Shown: positions 39,667-48,919 of the stretch, piece by piece
Layout: the number at the start of each line of letters is the position of its first letter
How positions within the stretch are numbered: the stretch's first letter is position 1
Source: Enterococcus termitis
Lineage (GTDB): Bacteria > Bacillota > Bacilli > Lactobacillales > Enterococcaceae
Assembly (NCBI RefSeq): GCF_001730305.1
Contig: NZ_MIJY01000047.1
Location: forward strand, 62,001 to 126,000
DNA length: 64,000 nucleotides
Direction: 5' to 3'
The notes under the pieces: model-generated
Databases searched by the model: none
Told to the model about the DNA's origin: nothing
The model's input: only the letters and a program-made list of their open reading frames with translations
Position numbers and translations under genes: made by a program

Positions 39667-39867
39667 ATGGAAAAAGGGTTCGTCAAATGGTTTGATAATA
39701 GAAAAGGTTATGGTTTTATTAAGTACAATGAAGACGATGAAATTTTTGTTCATTTCACAGCGATCGAAGAAGACGGCTTTAAATCGTTAGATGAGAATCA
39801 AGCAGTAGAATTTGAAGTTATGGAAGGTACACGTGGTCTACAAGCTGCACATGTGAAGAAAATATAA
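39667..39867 (+). CDS. Cold-shock domain protein
   Basis: 66 residues, one cold-shock domain: [15 protein letters not shown] with RNP1 (KGYGFI) and IFVHFTAI with RNP2. [20 protein letters not shown] is a more acidic variant than the usual FNAEKGFGFI. It binds single-stranded nucleic acid and acts as an RNA chaperone. AAGGGGCG precedes the ATG. Monocistronic, with a terminator directly after. Confidence 0.95.
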   Translation: MEKGFVKWFDNRKGYGFIKYNEDDEIFVHFTAIEEDGFKSLDENQAVEFEVMEGTRGLQAAHVKKI

Positions 39868-39870
39868 ACT

Positions 39871-39918
39871 AAAAGCTGAGAAAAACCTTTCTTTTGAAAA
39901 GGAGTTTCTCAGCTTTTA
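39871..39918. terminator. Bidirectional terminator after the cold-shock gene
   Basis: AAAAGCTGAGAAA and TTTCTCAGCTTTT form a 13-bp stem with a 21-nt loop; it separates the cold-shock gene from convergent ebsA. Confidence 0.88.
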
Positions 39919-39964
39919 TTTATGTGTAAAGTGATTAAATTTTAGTATTTGGCGAAACGATTCG

Positions 39965-40405
39965 TTATTGCTTTCCAGCTTTTTGATTAGGATCTTCAGT
40001 GATTATGGCTACGAAATTTGAGTGTTCAGTCAATTGTCGGATAAAAGCAGCTTTTGTTTTTTTAGTCATCATAAACAATTGACTGCCTTCTTTAAAATCA
40101 GCTGAAACGATCTGAATCGACTTTGGTCCAATCTGTATTGAATCAATAGAAGAAAGCGAAATAGTGCTTCGTTTGATCGGCAACAACGTATGAATGATCA
40201 ACTGATCTTCCTTCAAAATAAAATAACGATTTAATCCTAAAAGTGCAAAGAAAAAGAACACACCTAAAACGATGTTACTCGTTAGATAAGGACGAGTATG
40301 TTCCAACATTAAAATCAAACTTAAAAATAAAATGCCAAATGTACAGGACCAATAAATTATCGCTGTTGATAATTCTGGTTGCCAATAATAGACTTTTTTC
40401 TTCAT
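39965..40405 (-). CDS. ebsA: EbsA family membrane protein
   Basis: 146 residues. Two membrane segments (about 14-34 and 43-60) are followed by a small PH-like cytoplasmic domain (LNRYFILKEDQLIIHTLLPI, SIDSIQIGPKSIQIV). EbsA was first described in E. faecalis in a cluster affecting the binding substance for pheromone plasmid mating. It is divergent from the RNase H-like gene ebsB, with ebsC following, which reproduces that cluster. The molecular role is unknown. Confidence 0.85.
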   Translation of the reverse strand: MKKKVYYWQPELSTAIIYWSCTFGILFLSLILMLEHTRPYLTSNIVLGVFFFFALLGLNRYFILKEDQLIIHTLLPIKRSTISLSSIDSIQIGPKSIQIVSADFKEGSQLFMMTKKTKAAFIRQLTEHSNFVAIITEDPNQKAGKQ

Positions 40406-40487
40406 ACAGCGACTCCTTAGTAATTTTCAGTATGTTACAATAATAACATACATCAACTTTTAACAAAAAGAAAATAAGGAGATATTT

Positions 40488-40901
40488 ATGTTACGAATAT
40501 ATGTCGATGCTGCAACAAAAGGAAATCCTGGTCCAAGCGGTGGCGGTATTGTAATCGTCGGCGAAAGAATTCACGACCAGATACACGTTCCTCTTGGAGA
40601 ATGCTCCAATCATGAAGCTGAATTCAGAGTGCTCGTCCAAGCTCTGCAGCTGTTGCTTGAAAAAAACGAGACAGATCAAACAATCGTGATCCACTCCGAT
40701 AGTAAAATTGTGGTTCAAACAATTGAAAAAAGCTACGCAAAAAATCCCCTTTTTCAACCATATTTAGACACTTATCATCAATTAGAGACTAAATTTTCGT
40801 TATTACTGATCAAGTGGATACCTGAATCACAAAATAAAGGGGCTGATACGCTAGCTAAGCAAGCCTTGCAAAAATATAAAGAAACAAACGAAGAATTTTA
40901 A
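40488..40901 (+). CDS. ebsB: RNase HI family protein (EbsB)
   Basis: 137 residues, an RNase H fold. All four acidic positions appear: YVDAATKGNPG (Asp6), NHEAEF (Glu), IHSDSKIV (Asp) and KGADTLAKQA (Asp), so it should be active on RNA-DNA hybrids. In E. faecalis the equivalent gene was named ebsB and described as cell-wall related, but the sequence has no signal peptide. AAGGAG lies 8 nt before the ATG. Confidence 0.85.
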   Translation: MLRIYVDAATKGNPGPSGGGIVIVGERIHDQIHVPLGECSNHEAEFRVLVQALQLLLEKNETDQTIVIHSDSKIVVQTIEKSYAKNPLFQPYLDTYHQLETKFSLLLIKWIPESQNKGADTLAKQALQKYKETNEEF

Positions 40902-40957
40902 GTCTCAGTATTTTTCTTTTCATTGTTAAACTCATGATCTTTCACCAGCTTTATTCA

Positions 40958-41455
40958 TTACGCTTTCGTTGCCATAGTTAAATCTGTGATTTTACCTGAA
41001 GTCACTTTTAAGATAGCTGCTGGTGAAAGTTCTATTTGAAGTCCTCTTTTTCCAGCTGAAACAATGATCGCATCATACTGATTCGCTTCTTGTGCTAAAA
41101 ATGTTGGAAAAAGCTTCTTCATACCAATTGGCGAACAGCCGCCTCGAATATAACCAGTCGTCTCTTCTAAGTCCTTCAAATGCAGCATCTCAACTTTTTT
41201 ATTTCCGCTAGCTACTGCTAATTTTTTTAAATCCAATTCTTTGTTGCCTGGAATCACTGCAACAACTGGTCCAGTCTTATTTCCAACGGTAACTAAGGTC
41301 TTAAAAATTTTCCCATCCGCTACCGCTAATTTTTTCGTGACGCTTTCTGCGCTTAGATGGTCTTCACTCCATTCAAATTCGTACTCATTATATGGGATTT
41401 TTTGTTGCCCGATGATTCGGATCGCATTTGTTTTTTGAAGTTTCTTTTTCCCCAT
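40958..41455 (-). CDS. ebsC: YbaK/EbsC family Cys-tRNA(Pro) deacylase
   Basis: ATG at 41455 (MGKKKLQKTNAIR) lies 8 nt after AGAGG; 165 residues. The INS-like editing fold of YbaK is shown by KIFKTLVTVGN, VVAVIPGNKELDLKKLA and GYIRGGCSPIGMKK with the conserved Lys-Thr and Gly-Cys-Ser-Pro motif. YbaK hydrolyses Cys mischarged on tRNA(Pro). Third member of the ebs cluster; it runs 22 bp after aroD on the same strand. Confidence 0.92.
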   Translation of the reverse strand: MGKKKLQKTNAIRIIGQQKIPYNEYEFEWSEDHLSAESVTKKLAVADGKIFKTLVTVGNKTGPVVAVIPGNKELDLKKLAVASGNKKVEMLHLKDLEETTGYIRGGCSPIGMKKLFPTFLAQEANQYDAIIVSAGKRGLQIELSPAAILKVTSGKITDLTMATKA

Positions 41456-41477
41456 TTTATACACCTCTTTAGTTTTC

Positions 41478-42233
41478 TTATAGAGACAAGATGTTTAATA
41501 GATGTCGTAATTCAGTCACCGGGATCTGTCCGGGAGCAGACGCCTTTTTAGCCGCACCAAAGGTCAACGCCGAACCAAAGAGTTCTCCAGTTAAACGACT
41601 GATCATTCCAAGCTGCCCCATGGACATTGTAACGATCGGACGATCAGCATAAAGCATCTGCATTTCTTGTGTTGCTGTAAGTAACGTCAGCACATCCTCT
41701 GAAGTGTGCGGCATAACAGCAATTTTACAGATATCAGCATTTTTTTCCTGCATCTGTTGAAGTCTAGAAATGATTTCTGCTTTATTTGGTGTTGCATTAA
41801 AATCATGATTACACATCACTATTTTAATCCCTTTTTCATGAGCTGCTTGGATCGTTTGTTGGACATAGTTGTCATCCATAAACAACTCCACATCAAGCAA
41901 ATCAAGACAGCCCTGATCAATCATCTTTTGGTACAATAAAAAATAATCTGTTTCTGAAAAATCGACTTCTCCCCCTTCTTTCTTTGTTCGGAAAGTAAAG
42001 AGGAGTGGTTTGTCAGAAAAACAGGTCGCAAGCTTGTGAGACAACTCAATCACCGTCTGAAAATCCTTTACTTCTTCGAAAAAGTCTACCCGCCATTCAA
42101 CCAAATCACAATCTAATTGTGCTATTTCTTGTGCTTCAGTCAATAATTCAATTTCAGTTTTTCCAACAAGCGGCACCACGATTTTAGGATCTCCTGTACC
42201 AATCATGACTTCTTTAACTTTGATCGTTTTCAT
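41478..42233 (-). CDS. aroD: Type I 3-dehydroquinate dehydratase
   Basis: 251 residues. The catalytic His is in VMCNHDFNATP and the Schiff-base Lys in ICKIAVMPHT; EWRVDFFE and SMGQLGMISRLTG also match AroD. It dehydrates 3-dehydroquinate to 3-dehydroshikimate in the shikimate pathway. No other aro gene is adjacent. AAGGAGAAAT precedes the start. Confidence 0.96.
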   Translation of the reverse strand: MKTIKVKEVMIGTGDPKIVVPLVGKTEIELLTEAQEIAQLDCDLVEWRVDFFEEVKDFQTVIELSHKLATCFSDKPLLFTFRTKKEGGEVDFSETDYFLLYQKMIDQGCLDLLDVELFMDDNYVQQTIQAAHEKGIKIVMCNHDFNATPNKAEIISRLQQMQEKNADICKIAVMPHTSEDVLTLLTATQEMQMLYADRPIVTMSMGQLGMISRLTGELFGSALTFGAAKKASAPGQIPVTELRHLLNILSL

Positions 42234-42288
42234 CTGATTTCTCCTTATAAAACCTAAAGTTCTTTCCTGCAGACTATACTTTTCTTAT

Positions 42289-43461
42289 TTATTTTTTGAT
42301 TTCGATAAAAAAGACCTTTAAGTAATTGCCTTCTTCAAATTGTTTATTCGTTCTAAAATCATTCGGAAGCTGGTAGGTTTCTTTAAACTGGTAGCGAACC
42401 TTTTTTTCTTCAAGCGCTTGAATGATCATCTTTTTATATTTTTCAATTGAAATATTAGCTGCGTTCGTTGAAGCGATTAAGAGTCCAGTTGAACTCAAAA
42501 TGTCTACAGCATCCTTTACTAAATCACCATAATTTTTAGCCACAGAAAACACTTTTTTCTTATTACGTGCAAAACTTGGCGGATCAAGAACGATCACATC
42601 ATAGCTAAGATTTTTACGGACAGCGTATTTAAAATACTCAAATACATCCATCACAACGATTTTTTGCGCGTCACTATCTAAATGATTGACCTCAAATTGT
42701 TCTCTAGTTTTTGGTAAACTTCTTTTAGCTAAATCTACACTCGTAGTGCCCATCGCGCCCCCCATCGCACTTGCAACTGAAAATGCGCCTGTGTAGCTAA
42801 ACATGTTCAACACCGTTTTTCCAGCAGCGATGCCTTCGATGAGTCTTCCACGAACATCTTTTTGATCTAAAAAGATCCCAGTCATCAAGCCATCGTTCAA
42901 ATAAGTGGCATAAGTAACACCATTTTCTACGATCAATAAAGGTTCTGGCGCCTCTTCACCGAAAAGTTTTTGTGATTCTGGTAAGGTCTGATTAGAAAAA
43001 CGAATTTTTTCATATCCTCCTATAATATCTGGCACACTTTTTCTAAACGCTTGAACGATTTCTTCCTTCATATTATAAAGCGTTTCATTGTACCAAGAAA
43101 AAACAACGAAGTCATTATACCGATCAATCGTCAATCCGCCTAAGCCATCTCCTTCACCATTAAATAGACGATACGCAGATGTTGCCGGGTCCTGCTCATA
43201 AATAGCACGCTGTCTTTTGGCTTGAAAAAACAAGTCTTGCAAGAACGCCGAATCAACGCTTCCATGCCAATTTACCAGCCAACCGATTCCTTTATTTTGC
43301 TTACCAAGATAGCCAGAAGCGATAAAATTTCCTTTACTATCAATAAAATCCAGCCAGTTTGGACTAAAGTTTTGAGGCACTTCCTGTAAATCGTCTGGTT
43401 GAATCAGCGGATAGCCTGCATATAATTTTCTTTCAGATTTTTTTGTTATTCGTATAGTCAT
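42289..43461 (-). CDS. Class I SAM-dependent rRNA methyltransferase, RlmI-like
   Basis: 390 residues. An N-terminal PUA domain (YAGYPLIQPDDLQEV, NFIASGYLGK-type) precedes a Rossmann methyltransferase with NMFSYTGAFSVASAMGGA (SAM loop) and VIVLDPPSFARNKK (DPPxF motif). This is the RlmI/RlmK group (COG1092), which methylates C5 of cytidines in 23S rRNA. The exact target is not fixed. Confidence 0.9.
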   Translation of the reverse strand: MTIRITKKSERKLYAGYPLIQPDDLQEVPQNFSPNWLDFIDSKGNFIASGYLGKQNKGIGWLVNWHGSVDSAFLQDLFFQAKRQRAIYEQDPATSAYRLFNGEGDGLGGLTIDRYNDFVVFSWYNETLYNMKEEIVQAFRKSVPDIIGGYEKIRFSNQTLPESQKLFGEEAPEPLLIVENGVTYATYLNDGLMTGIFLDQKDVRGRLIEGIAAGKTVLNMFSYTGAFSVASAMGGAMGTTSVDLAKRSLPKTREQFEVNHLDSDAQKIVVMDVFEYFKYAVRKNLSYDVIVLDPPSFARNKKKVFSVAKNYGDLVKDAVDILSSTGLLIASTNAANISIEKYKKMIIQALEEKKVRYQFKETYQLPNDFRTNKQFEEGNYLKVFFIEIKK

Positions 43462-43923
43462 TCTTTACATCCTTTAACATTCATTTGCTCTGTTTAAAAT
43501 AAAAGCAGTATTTAATGTACACTTCCTTGTTAGTATATCAAAAAAGAGGATCGGACAGAAGTGTTAAATCCCAAGAAACAAGACCTTCAACTCATAGTGT
43601 CTTTGATACTTAAAGATTGATGAGATCCAAATACAGTGCAGTATGTACTGTGCAATAGCAAACGCGCTTCTTGCCTTGATTTACAACAATAAGAAGAAAT
43701 TCACGAAAATTGGTATTGTTCATCCGTTTTCCGATCAACCATCTGCTTGTTTCTATACGATTCTCTTAAGAAAAGTAAAATTTTATTAACAAATCATGTC
43801 TGAATCTTGATTTAAATTGACATGGAATAGGGAACAGAGTAAAATTGACACTGTATATGTAAAGTTTGTGAAGATTTTTCACCACTTTCTTTTAGATTTG
43901 ATTGTAGAAAGGATACGTTAACT
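43462..43923. other. 460-bp spacer upstream of ltaS with decayed repeat sequence
   Basis: The left part holds AAAAAAGAGGATCGGACAGA (43541-43560), related to the ffh terminator repeat. GAAATTCACGAAAAT near 43690 matches the arm of the hairpin at 4428. On the minus strand a short frame without ribosome site (starting MNNTNFREFL, ending YLDLINL, about 43616-43728) looks like a gene remnant. The right part carries the ltaS promoter. No intact gene is seen. Confidence 0.45.
43817..43845 (+). promoter_or_regulatory. Promoter of ltaS
   Basis: TTGACA and TAAAAT are 17 nt apart, leaving a ~75-nt untranslated leader before ltaS. Confidence 0.8.
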
Positions 43924-46041
43924 TTGAATATTTTAAAAAAAATACATACACCTAATTTTCTGAACACTCGCATGGGGTTGTTTCTTTTCATTGGTGTAAT
44001 GATTTGGTTGAAATCGATTTTTGCTTATGTAGTTGATTTTCATTTACGTATTGAGAATGCCTTTGAGTATTTCATCCTCTTCATTAATCCGATTGCCTCT
44101 ACCTTTTTCTTATTGGCGATTGCATTATATGTGAGAAGAAAGAAAGCCTCGTATATAACAATGATGGTGATTTATTTCTTAGTCAGTTTACTTCTTTTCT
44201 CAAATGTGACCTATTACAGAGAATTCACTGATTTTATCACTGTAAATACGATGCTTGGTGCTGGTAAAGTTGCCAGTGGACTTGGCGAAAGCGCGTTACG
44301 TTTGTTTAGACCCTATGATGTGCTTTATTGGCTTGACTTCATTATCATCGGTATTCTATTGATCACTAAAAAAATCAAGATGGATGAACGTCCTGTCAGA
44401 GCGAGAGTCGCCGTTTCAATGAGCTTATTATCTGCCCTATTTTTCGCGGCAAACTTAACATTAGCTGAAACAGCTAGACCACAATTATTAGGTCGTCAAT
44501 TTTCTCGTGACTACATCGTTAAATTCTTAGGTTTGAATGCTTTTACCGTCTATGATGGTGTCACTACCTACCAAACAAACCAAGTTCGTGCGGAAGCTAG
44601 TGAAAATGATATGGATGCTGTTTCTGATTACGTAAAAGAACACTATGCAGCGCCAAACCCTGATACATTTGGGATCGCTAAAGGAAAAAATGTTATCTAT
44701 ATCCATTTAGAAAGCTTCCAACAATTTTTGATCGACTATAAATTGAAGGATGAAAACGGTGTTGACCATGAAGTTACGCCATTTTTAAACAGTATTTTCC
44801 ATAATAATAGTACCTACAGTTTCGATAACTTTTTCCATCAAGTTGGACAAGGAAAAACAAGTGATGCAGAAACGATGTTTGAAAACTCATTATTTGGTTT
44901 AGACCAAGGTTCTTTATTTACACAAGTCGGCGGCAAAAATACCTTTGAAGCTGCTCCAGCAATTTTAGATCAAGAAGCAGGTTATACTAGCGCTGTCTTC
45001 CACGGGAATGCTGGAAACTTTTGGAACCGTAACGAAACCTATAAGCATTTAGGCTATGACTACTTCTTTGATGCTAGCTACTATGATGTAAACGAAGATA
45101 ACTCATTCCAATACGGACTGCATGACAAACCATTCTTCAATCAATCCGTGCAATATTTGGAACATTTACAACAACCGTTTTATTCTAAATTTATTGCTGT
45201 TTCTAATCACTACCCGTATTCACAATTCACGAATGACGAAGCCGGGTTCCCGATTGCGCAAACATCTGATGAAACAATCAATGGTTATTTCGCAACAGCA
45301 AACTACCTAGATAAATCTGTTGAAGAATTCTTCAACTACCTAAAGGCTTCTGGCTTATATGATAATTCAGTAATCGTGCTATACGGCGACCATTACGGTG
45401 TTTCGACTTCTCGGAACAAAAATCTCGCTGAACTTGTTGGCAAATCAAAATCTACGTGGAATGACTTTGATAACTCTACAATGCAGCGTGTGCCTTATAT
45501 GATTCATATTCCAGGCCAAACAAATGGTGGAATCAATCATACTTATGGCGGTCAAATCGATGCGTTACCAACCCTGCTTCACCTGTTAGGCATTGATACA
45601 AAAAATTATATTCAAATGGGACAAGATTTATTCTCTAAAGAAAATGAACAACTTGTAGCCTTTAGAAATGGAAACTATGTTTCACCTAAATATACAATGC
45701 TCGGCTCAAACATCTATGAAACAGCAACTGGACGTTTGATCACTGAACCTACAGAAGAAGAATTGCAGGAAACAAAAGCGTTGAAAGATAAAATCAGCTT
45801 ACAATTGGAAATGTCTGACCAAACAACAAATGGTGATCTCTTACGCTTCTATACAAATAGCGGATTGACTCCTGTAAATCCAGACAATTACAATTACAAA
45901 GATCAGCTGGAGCAAATGAAAAAAATCGAATCTAAAAAAGGCAGTTCTTCAACAAGCGTTTATAGCAAGAATAAAAACACTTCTACTGTTGATAAGTACC
46001 ATACTGAATCTTATCAAGACTATTTAAAGTCAAATAAATAA
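43924..46041 (+). CDS. ltaS: Lipoteichoic acid synthase LtaS
   Basis: 705 residues from a TTG start behind AGAAAGGA. Five N-terminal membrane segments (about 17-185) precede an extracellular sulfatase-type domain. Metal and nucleophile residues are visible: IHLESFQQF (Glu263), GQGKTSDAE with the catalytic Thr312, and LYGDHYGVS near 485-495. SRDYIVKFLGLNAFTVYDG is the usual cleavage-loop region. It polymerises glycerol phosphate from phosphatidylglycerol onto a glycolipid anchor outside the cell. The Ser/Lys-rich C-terminal tail (about 660-705) is typical of lactobacillales. Monocistronic. Confidence 0.95.
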   Translation: MNILKKIHTPNFLNTRMGLFLFIGVMIWLKSIFAYVVDFHLRIENAFEYFILFINPIASTFFLLAIALYVRRKKASYITMMVIYFLVSLLLFSNVTYYREFTDFITVNTMLGAGKVASGLGESALRLFRPYDVLYWLDFIIIGILLITKKIKMDERPVRARVAVSMSLLSALFFAANLTLAETARPQLLGRQFSRDYIVKFLGLNAFTVYDGVTTYQTNQVRAEASENDMDAVSDYVKEHYAAPNPDTFGIAKGKNVIYIHLESFQQFLIDYKLKDENGVDHEVTPFLNSIFHNNSTYSFDNFFHQVGQGKTSDAETMFENSLFGLDQGSLFTQVGGKNTFEAAPAILDQEAGYTSAVFHGNAGNFWNRNETYKHLGYDYFFDASYYDVNEDNSFQYGLHDKPFFNQSVQYLEHLQQPFYSKFIAVSNHYPYSQFTNDEAGFPIAQTSDETINGYFATANYLDKSVEEFFNYLKASGLYDNSVIVLYGDHYGVSTSRNKNLAELVGKSKSTWNDFDNSTMQRVPYMIHIPGQTNGGINHTYGGQIDALPTLLHLLGIDTKNYIQMGQDLFSKENEQLVAFRNGNYVSPKYTMLGSNIYETATGRLITEPTEEELQETKALKDKISLQLEMSDQTTNGDLLRFYTNSGLTPVNPDNYNYKDQLEQMKKIESKKGSSSTSVYSKNKNTSTVDKYHTESYQDYLKSNK

Positions 46042-46053
46042 CTGATAAACACG

Positions 46054-46083
46054 AAAGCTTGAGTAATTTACTCAAGCTTTTTT
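46054..46083 (+). terminator. Terminator of ltaS
   Basis: AAAGCTTGAGTAA and TTACTCAAGCTTT form a 13-bp stem followed by a T run. Confidence 0.9.
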
Positions 46084-46145
46084 ATACCTTTTTCATAGAT
46101 TATTCATATTCTTATTCTATACTGATTTATGTGAGGTGAATCTAT

Positions 46146-46847
46146 TTGAAAAACATACGTTACGCCTTTGCTAGCGTTTCCTATCATAAAAAAATTTCTT
46201 TTAGTCTTGGAATTTTTTCGATACTTTTTCTTACTCTATCGACTAGTCTGTTAAATCTTATCGATATTGAGAATATTTTTTATACAGAAGTCAAAGAATT
46301 AGCGAATATCTCAATTTATGTAAAAAATTATCAAAAACTGATACACCTATATTCAGTGATGTACATAGTACTTTTAGTCGTTGCCTTAATTTTTATCTGT
46401 GGTTTGATTTTTTCAGCAATACAGATAAAAAAACAAGATATGCTAAAATGGCGAATCATGGGATTTAAAAATCACTTCATCATTAAGCAAGCTGTTTTAG
46501 AAACGCTTATTCCATTACTTGCCGGAGTTCTCTTCACTGCAGTCGCTTTATTGGTTTGTCAGCACACGTATGAATTTCTTTTGACGTCTATCAAGCCGTG
46601 GCTCAGTCAACTATTAGGATTGGAACGTGTAGCCTTTTTCTCTTCTAACGCTATTATCGAGAGTACACCAAATCAAATTATGCACACAAACAGCAATACA
46701 AACTTCATTTCACTTGGAATCACTAATTTGGACACACATAACATCAGCACTGCATTTATTAAAAATAGCTTATTACTTATTGTCGCAGCAACAATAAGCA
46801 CTATTGCTTCATCTTATACGTTTTTAAAGAAACGACCACAGTATTAA
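46146..46847 (+). CDS. Miniature FtsX-like membrane protein
   Basis: 233 residues from a TTG behind GAGGTGA. Four membrane segments (about 18-38, 69-91, 112-134, 206-226) give the FtsX/MacB topology, and KKQDMLKWRIMGFKNHFII resembles the cytoplasmic coupling region (the E..LK..G in FtsX permeases). The extracellular part between segments 1 and 2 is only ~30 residues, where true FtsX-type permeases have a hundred or more. It is 16 bp before an ABC-like ATPase gene lacking catalytic motifs. Function unknown; a non-transporting signalling or scaffold complex is possible. Confidence 0.7.
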   Translation: MKNIRYAFASVSYHKKISFSLGIFSILFLTLSTSLLNLIDIENIFYTEVKELANISIYVKNYQKLIHLYSVMYIVLLVVALIFICGLIFSAIQIKKQDMLKWRIMGFKNHFIIKQAVLETLIPLLAGVLFTAVALLVCQHTYEFLLTSIKPWLSQLLGLERVAFFSSNAIIESTPNQIMHTNSNTNFISLGITNLDTHNISTAFIKNSLLLIVAATISTIASSYTFLKKRPQY

Positions 46848-46863
46848 TTAAGGACGTGATTGA

Positions 46864-47415
46864 ATGGATTTTTCTCTGGAAGCTTTTTGGACAAATGGAC
46901 GTTTTAACGAACTGTTCCAAGAACAGCATATGACAGTTATATTAGAAAATCAACAAAGTATTCAGGCAGACTTTTATTTCCTTATCGACAAGACATTTGA
47001 CTTGAAACAGTCTATGGCAATCGGATTTATTTTGTCTGAAAATACCTTCTTACCTTATCTTTCCATTCAAGAAAATTTGTTTGTTGGTACGTCGATCAAG
47101 GAAAAAGACAAAAAGCAGCTGCTTACTCAACACTTTCAATATGTTGGTTTATCAACTGACAGCTTGCTGAAATCAGAAAGTGACTTAACTACTTTAGAAT
47201 TAATCAAGCTACAGCTAGTCCAATTTTTATTGATCGATAAAGACATTATCATTATCGATGATATCTTTCAAAAATTATCGATAAGTCAACGTCAGGAACT
47301 CCTGCCCCTATTGCAAAAAATTACTAAAGAAAAGAAAAAAGCGATCCTCGTATTAACCAATGACATTCAGATTGCTGAAAGTCCTTATGTAGATAAAATC
47401 ATTAATATAGCATAA
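46864..47415 (+). CDS. Degenerate ABC ATPase-like protein without nucleotide-binding motifs
   Basis: 183 residues that still follow the ABC ATPase plan. IGFILSENTFLPYLSIQENL corresponds to the Q-loop region (Gln replaced by Ser58), LTTLELIKLQLVQFLLID to signature plus helix (LSGGQ replaced by LTTLE), IIIIDDIFQKLS to Walker B (catalytic Glu replaced by Asp133), and ILVLTNDIQIAE to the H-loop (His replaced by Asn166). No Walker A is present; the N-terminus is rebuilt. It should neither bind nor hydrolyse ATP in the usual way. Open frame, ribosome site and terminator argue against a pseudogene. Confidence 0.75.
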   Translation: MDFSLEAFWTNGRFNELFQEQHMTVILENQQSIQADFYFLIDKTFDLKQSMAIGFILSENTFLPYLSIQENLFVGTSIKEKDKKQLLTQHFQYVGLSTDSLLKSESDLTTLELIKLQLVQFLLIDKDIIIIDDIFQKLSISQRQELLPLLQKITKEKKKAILVLTNDIQIAESPYVDKIINIA

Positions 47416-47447
47416 AAAAACGATCAAGCTAATCTTGATCGTTTTTT
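47415..47447. terminator. Bidirectional terminator
   Basis: AAAAAACGATCAAG and CTTGATCGTTTTTT form a 14-bp stem between the ABC-like pair and the convergent histidine kinase gene. Confidence 0.92.
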
Positions 47448-47449
47448 AT

Positions 47450-48919
47450 TTACATTTCATCTTGAATTTCTACGTCAGGGAAAGAGATCGTAAAGCTGGT
47501 TCCCTCTCCTTCTGTGCTTTCCACATTGATCTTGCCTTTATGCAGCCGGACCAGTTGCTGAACGATCGATAAGCCAAGACCTGATTCACCATATTTTGTA
47601 TTTTTTCTTGAAGGGTCAACTTTATAATAGCGATCCCAAATATTTTGAACTTGTTCTTCTGACATGCCGATACCCGTATCCGTGATAGTGACAATCGTTT
47701 CCAAATACCCTTTTTGAAGGCTTACGCGGATTTCTCCATCTTGGGTAAACTGGATCGCATTCTGGATAATGTTGACAATGATTTGAACAAAACGGTCATA
47801 ATCAGCGTACACATCGATCGACTCTTGCGTTTCTAAAATTAAACGGTCGTTAGCTGACTCAGCTTTTGCTTCTAATTGCGTTAAGATGTTCTTCAATGTT
47901 TCTGTGGCATCGAATTTCTTCACAACAATGCTAATCTGATTCGTTCGGATTTTTTCATAATCTAAATTCTCGTTCACTAATCTGATTAATCGTGATGTTT
48001 CATTTTGCATTAGTTTGATGGCATTTTCTCTTTGACTTTCTGGAATCGCATCATATTGAAGACCTTCCAGCAAGCCATTGATCGTTGTTAAAGGCGTTCT
48101 CATTTCATGAGAAGCGTCCGCCATAAATTGTCGACGCCGTTCCTCTTGACGATCGATTTCTTCTCGGGATTCTTTCAAGGATTCAGCCATCTTATTGAAG
48201 TCTTCAGCTAAGTCATCGAATTCGTCCTTATCATGCGTTGCCAATTTCACATCGAAATTTCCACTCGTGATTTCTTTCGTTGCTTTTCGCATTCGATTGA
48301 TTCGTTTCACTTGGAAACTGGCAAAGAAATAGCTTAAAAATAAACCAACGATACTTGATATAATAAATCCTTTAAATAAATTGGAGGTGATCGCATCCAT
48401 GCTATCTGAAACATTTTTTGCCGGCTGTGTGACCACTAACGCTCCAATGATCGTATTTTGCTGGGATTGAATATCTGTCATCGTCACAGGAAGCATCACA
48501 TAAGAAGAGACTTGCTTAGTCCCATAGATATCTTTGTCGACAGTTGCATATTCCTGTTTTCCTTCCATCAAACCAGACCAATTCGCTTTGATCACAGAAT
48601 CATCTAATTTTTTTTCTGGATTCAATGGATATTGAACATTCATATTCATATCATAAAAAACAAATTGAACGTCTTGATTGCTTAAAAAGCCCTCAAACAA
48701 ATGAAATGATGCATTCCAAGTGTCCTGATCTGTCATTCCAGGTTGCCGATTGATTGAATCCTTTGCTTGCCAGGCGGATTTAGCGTACCCTCTTAACTGT
48801 TCATAGTTTGTATCTTGTAAGGTTTTTTTAGTTAGTTGCGTGAATGAGGTCCCCACGATCAAAATAATTAAAATGATCACACCCCAAAAAGCGAGTAATT
48901 GCTGATGTAAATATTTCAT
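47450..48919 (-). CDS. Sensor histidine kinase
   Basis: 489 residues. Membrane segments at about 8-28 and 183-203 enclose a ~150-residue extracytoplasmic domain. HAMP (204-256) is followed by FMADASHEMRTPLTTINGLL (H box), NIIQNAIQFTQ (N box), DTGIGMSEEQV and GLGLSIVQQL. It phosphorylates the regulator encoded 1 bp upstream. The order ltaS, ABC-like pair, kinase, regulator suggests a cell-envelope role, but no signal can be read from the sequence. Confidence 0.9.
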   Translation of the reverse strand: MKYLHQQLLAFWGVIILIILIVGTSFTQLTKKTLQDTNYEQLRGYAKSAWQAKDSINRQPGMTDQDTWNASFHLFEGFLSNQDVQFVFYDMNMNVQYPLNPEKKLDDSVIKANWSGLMEGKQEYATVDKDIYGTKQVSSYVMLPVTMTDIQSQQNTIIGALVVTQPAKNVSDSMDAITSNLFKGFIISSIVGLFLSYFFASFQVKRINRMRKATKEITSGNFDVKLATHDKDEFDDLAEDFNKMAESLKESREEIDRQEERRRQFMADASHEMRTPLTTINGLLEGLQYDAIPESQRENAIKLMQNETSRLIRLVNENLDYEKIRTNQISIVVKKFDATETLKNILTQLEAKAESANDRLILETQESIDVYADYDRFVQIIVNIIQNAIQFTQDGEIRVSLQKGYLETIVTITDTGIGMSEEQVQNIWDRYYKVDPSRKNTKYGESGLGLSIVQQLVRLHKGKINVESTEGEGTSFTISFPDVEIQDEM

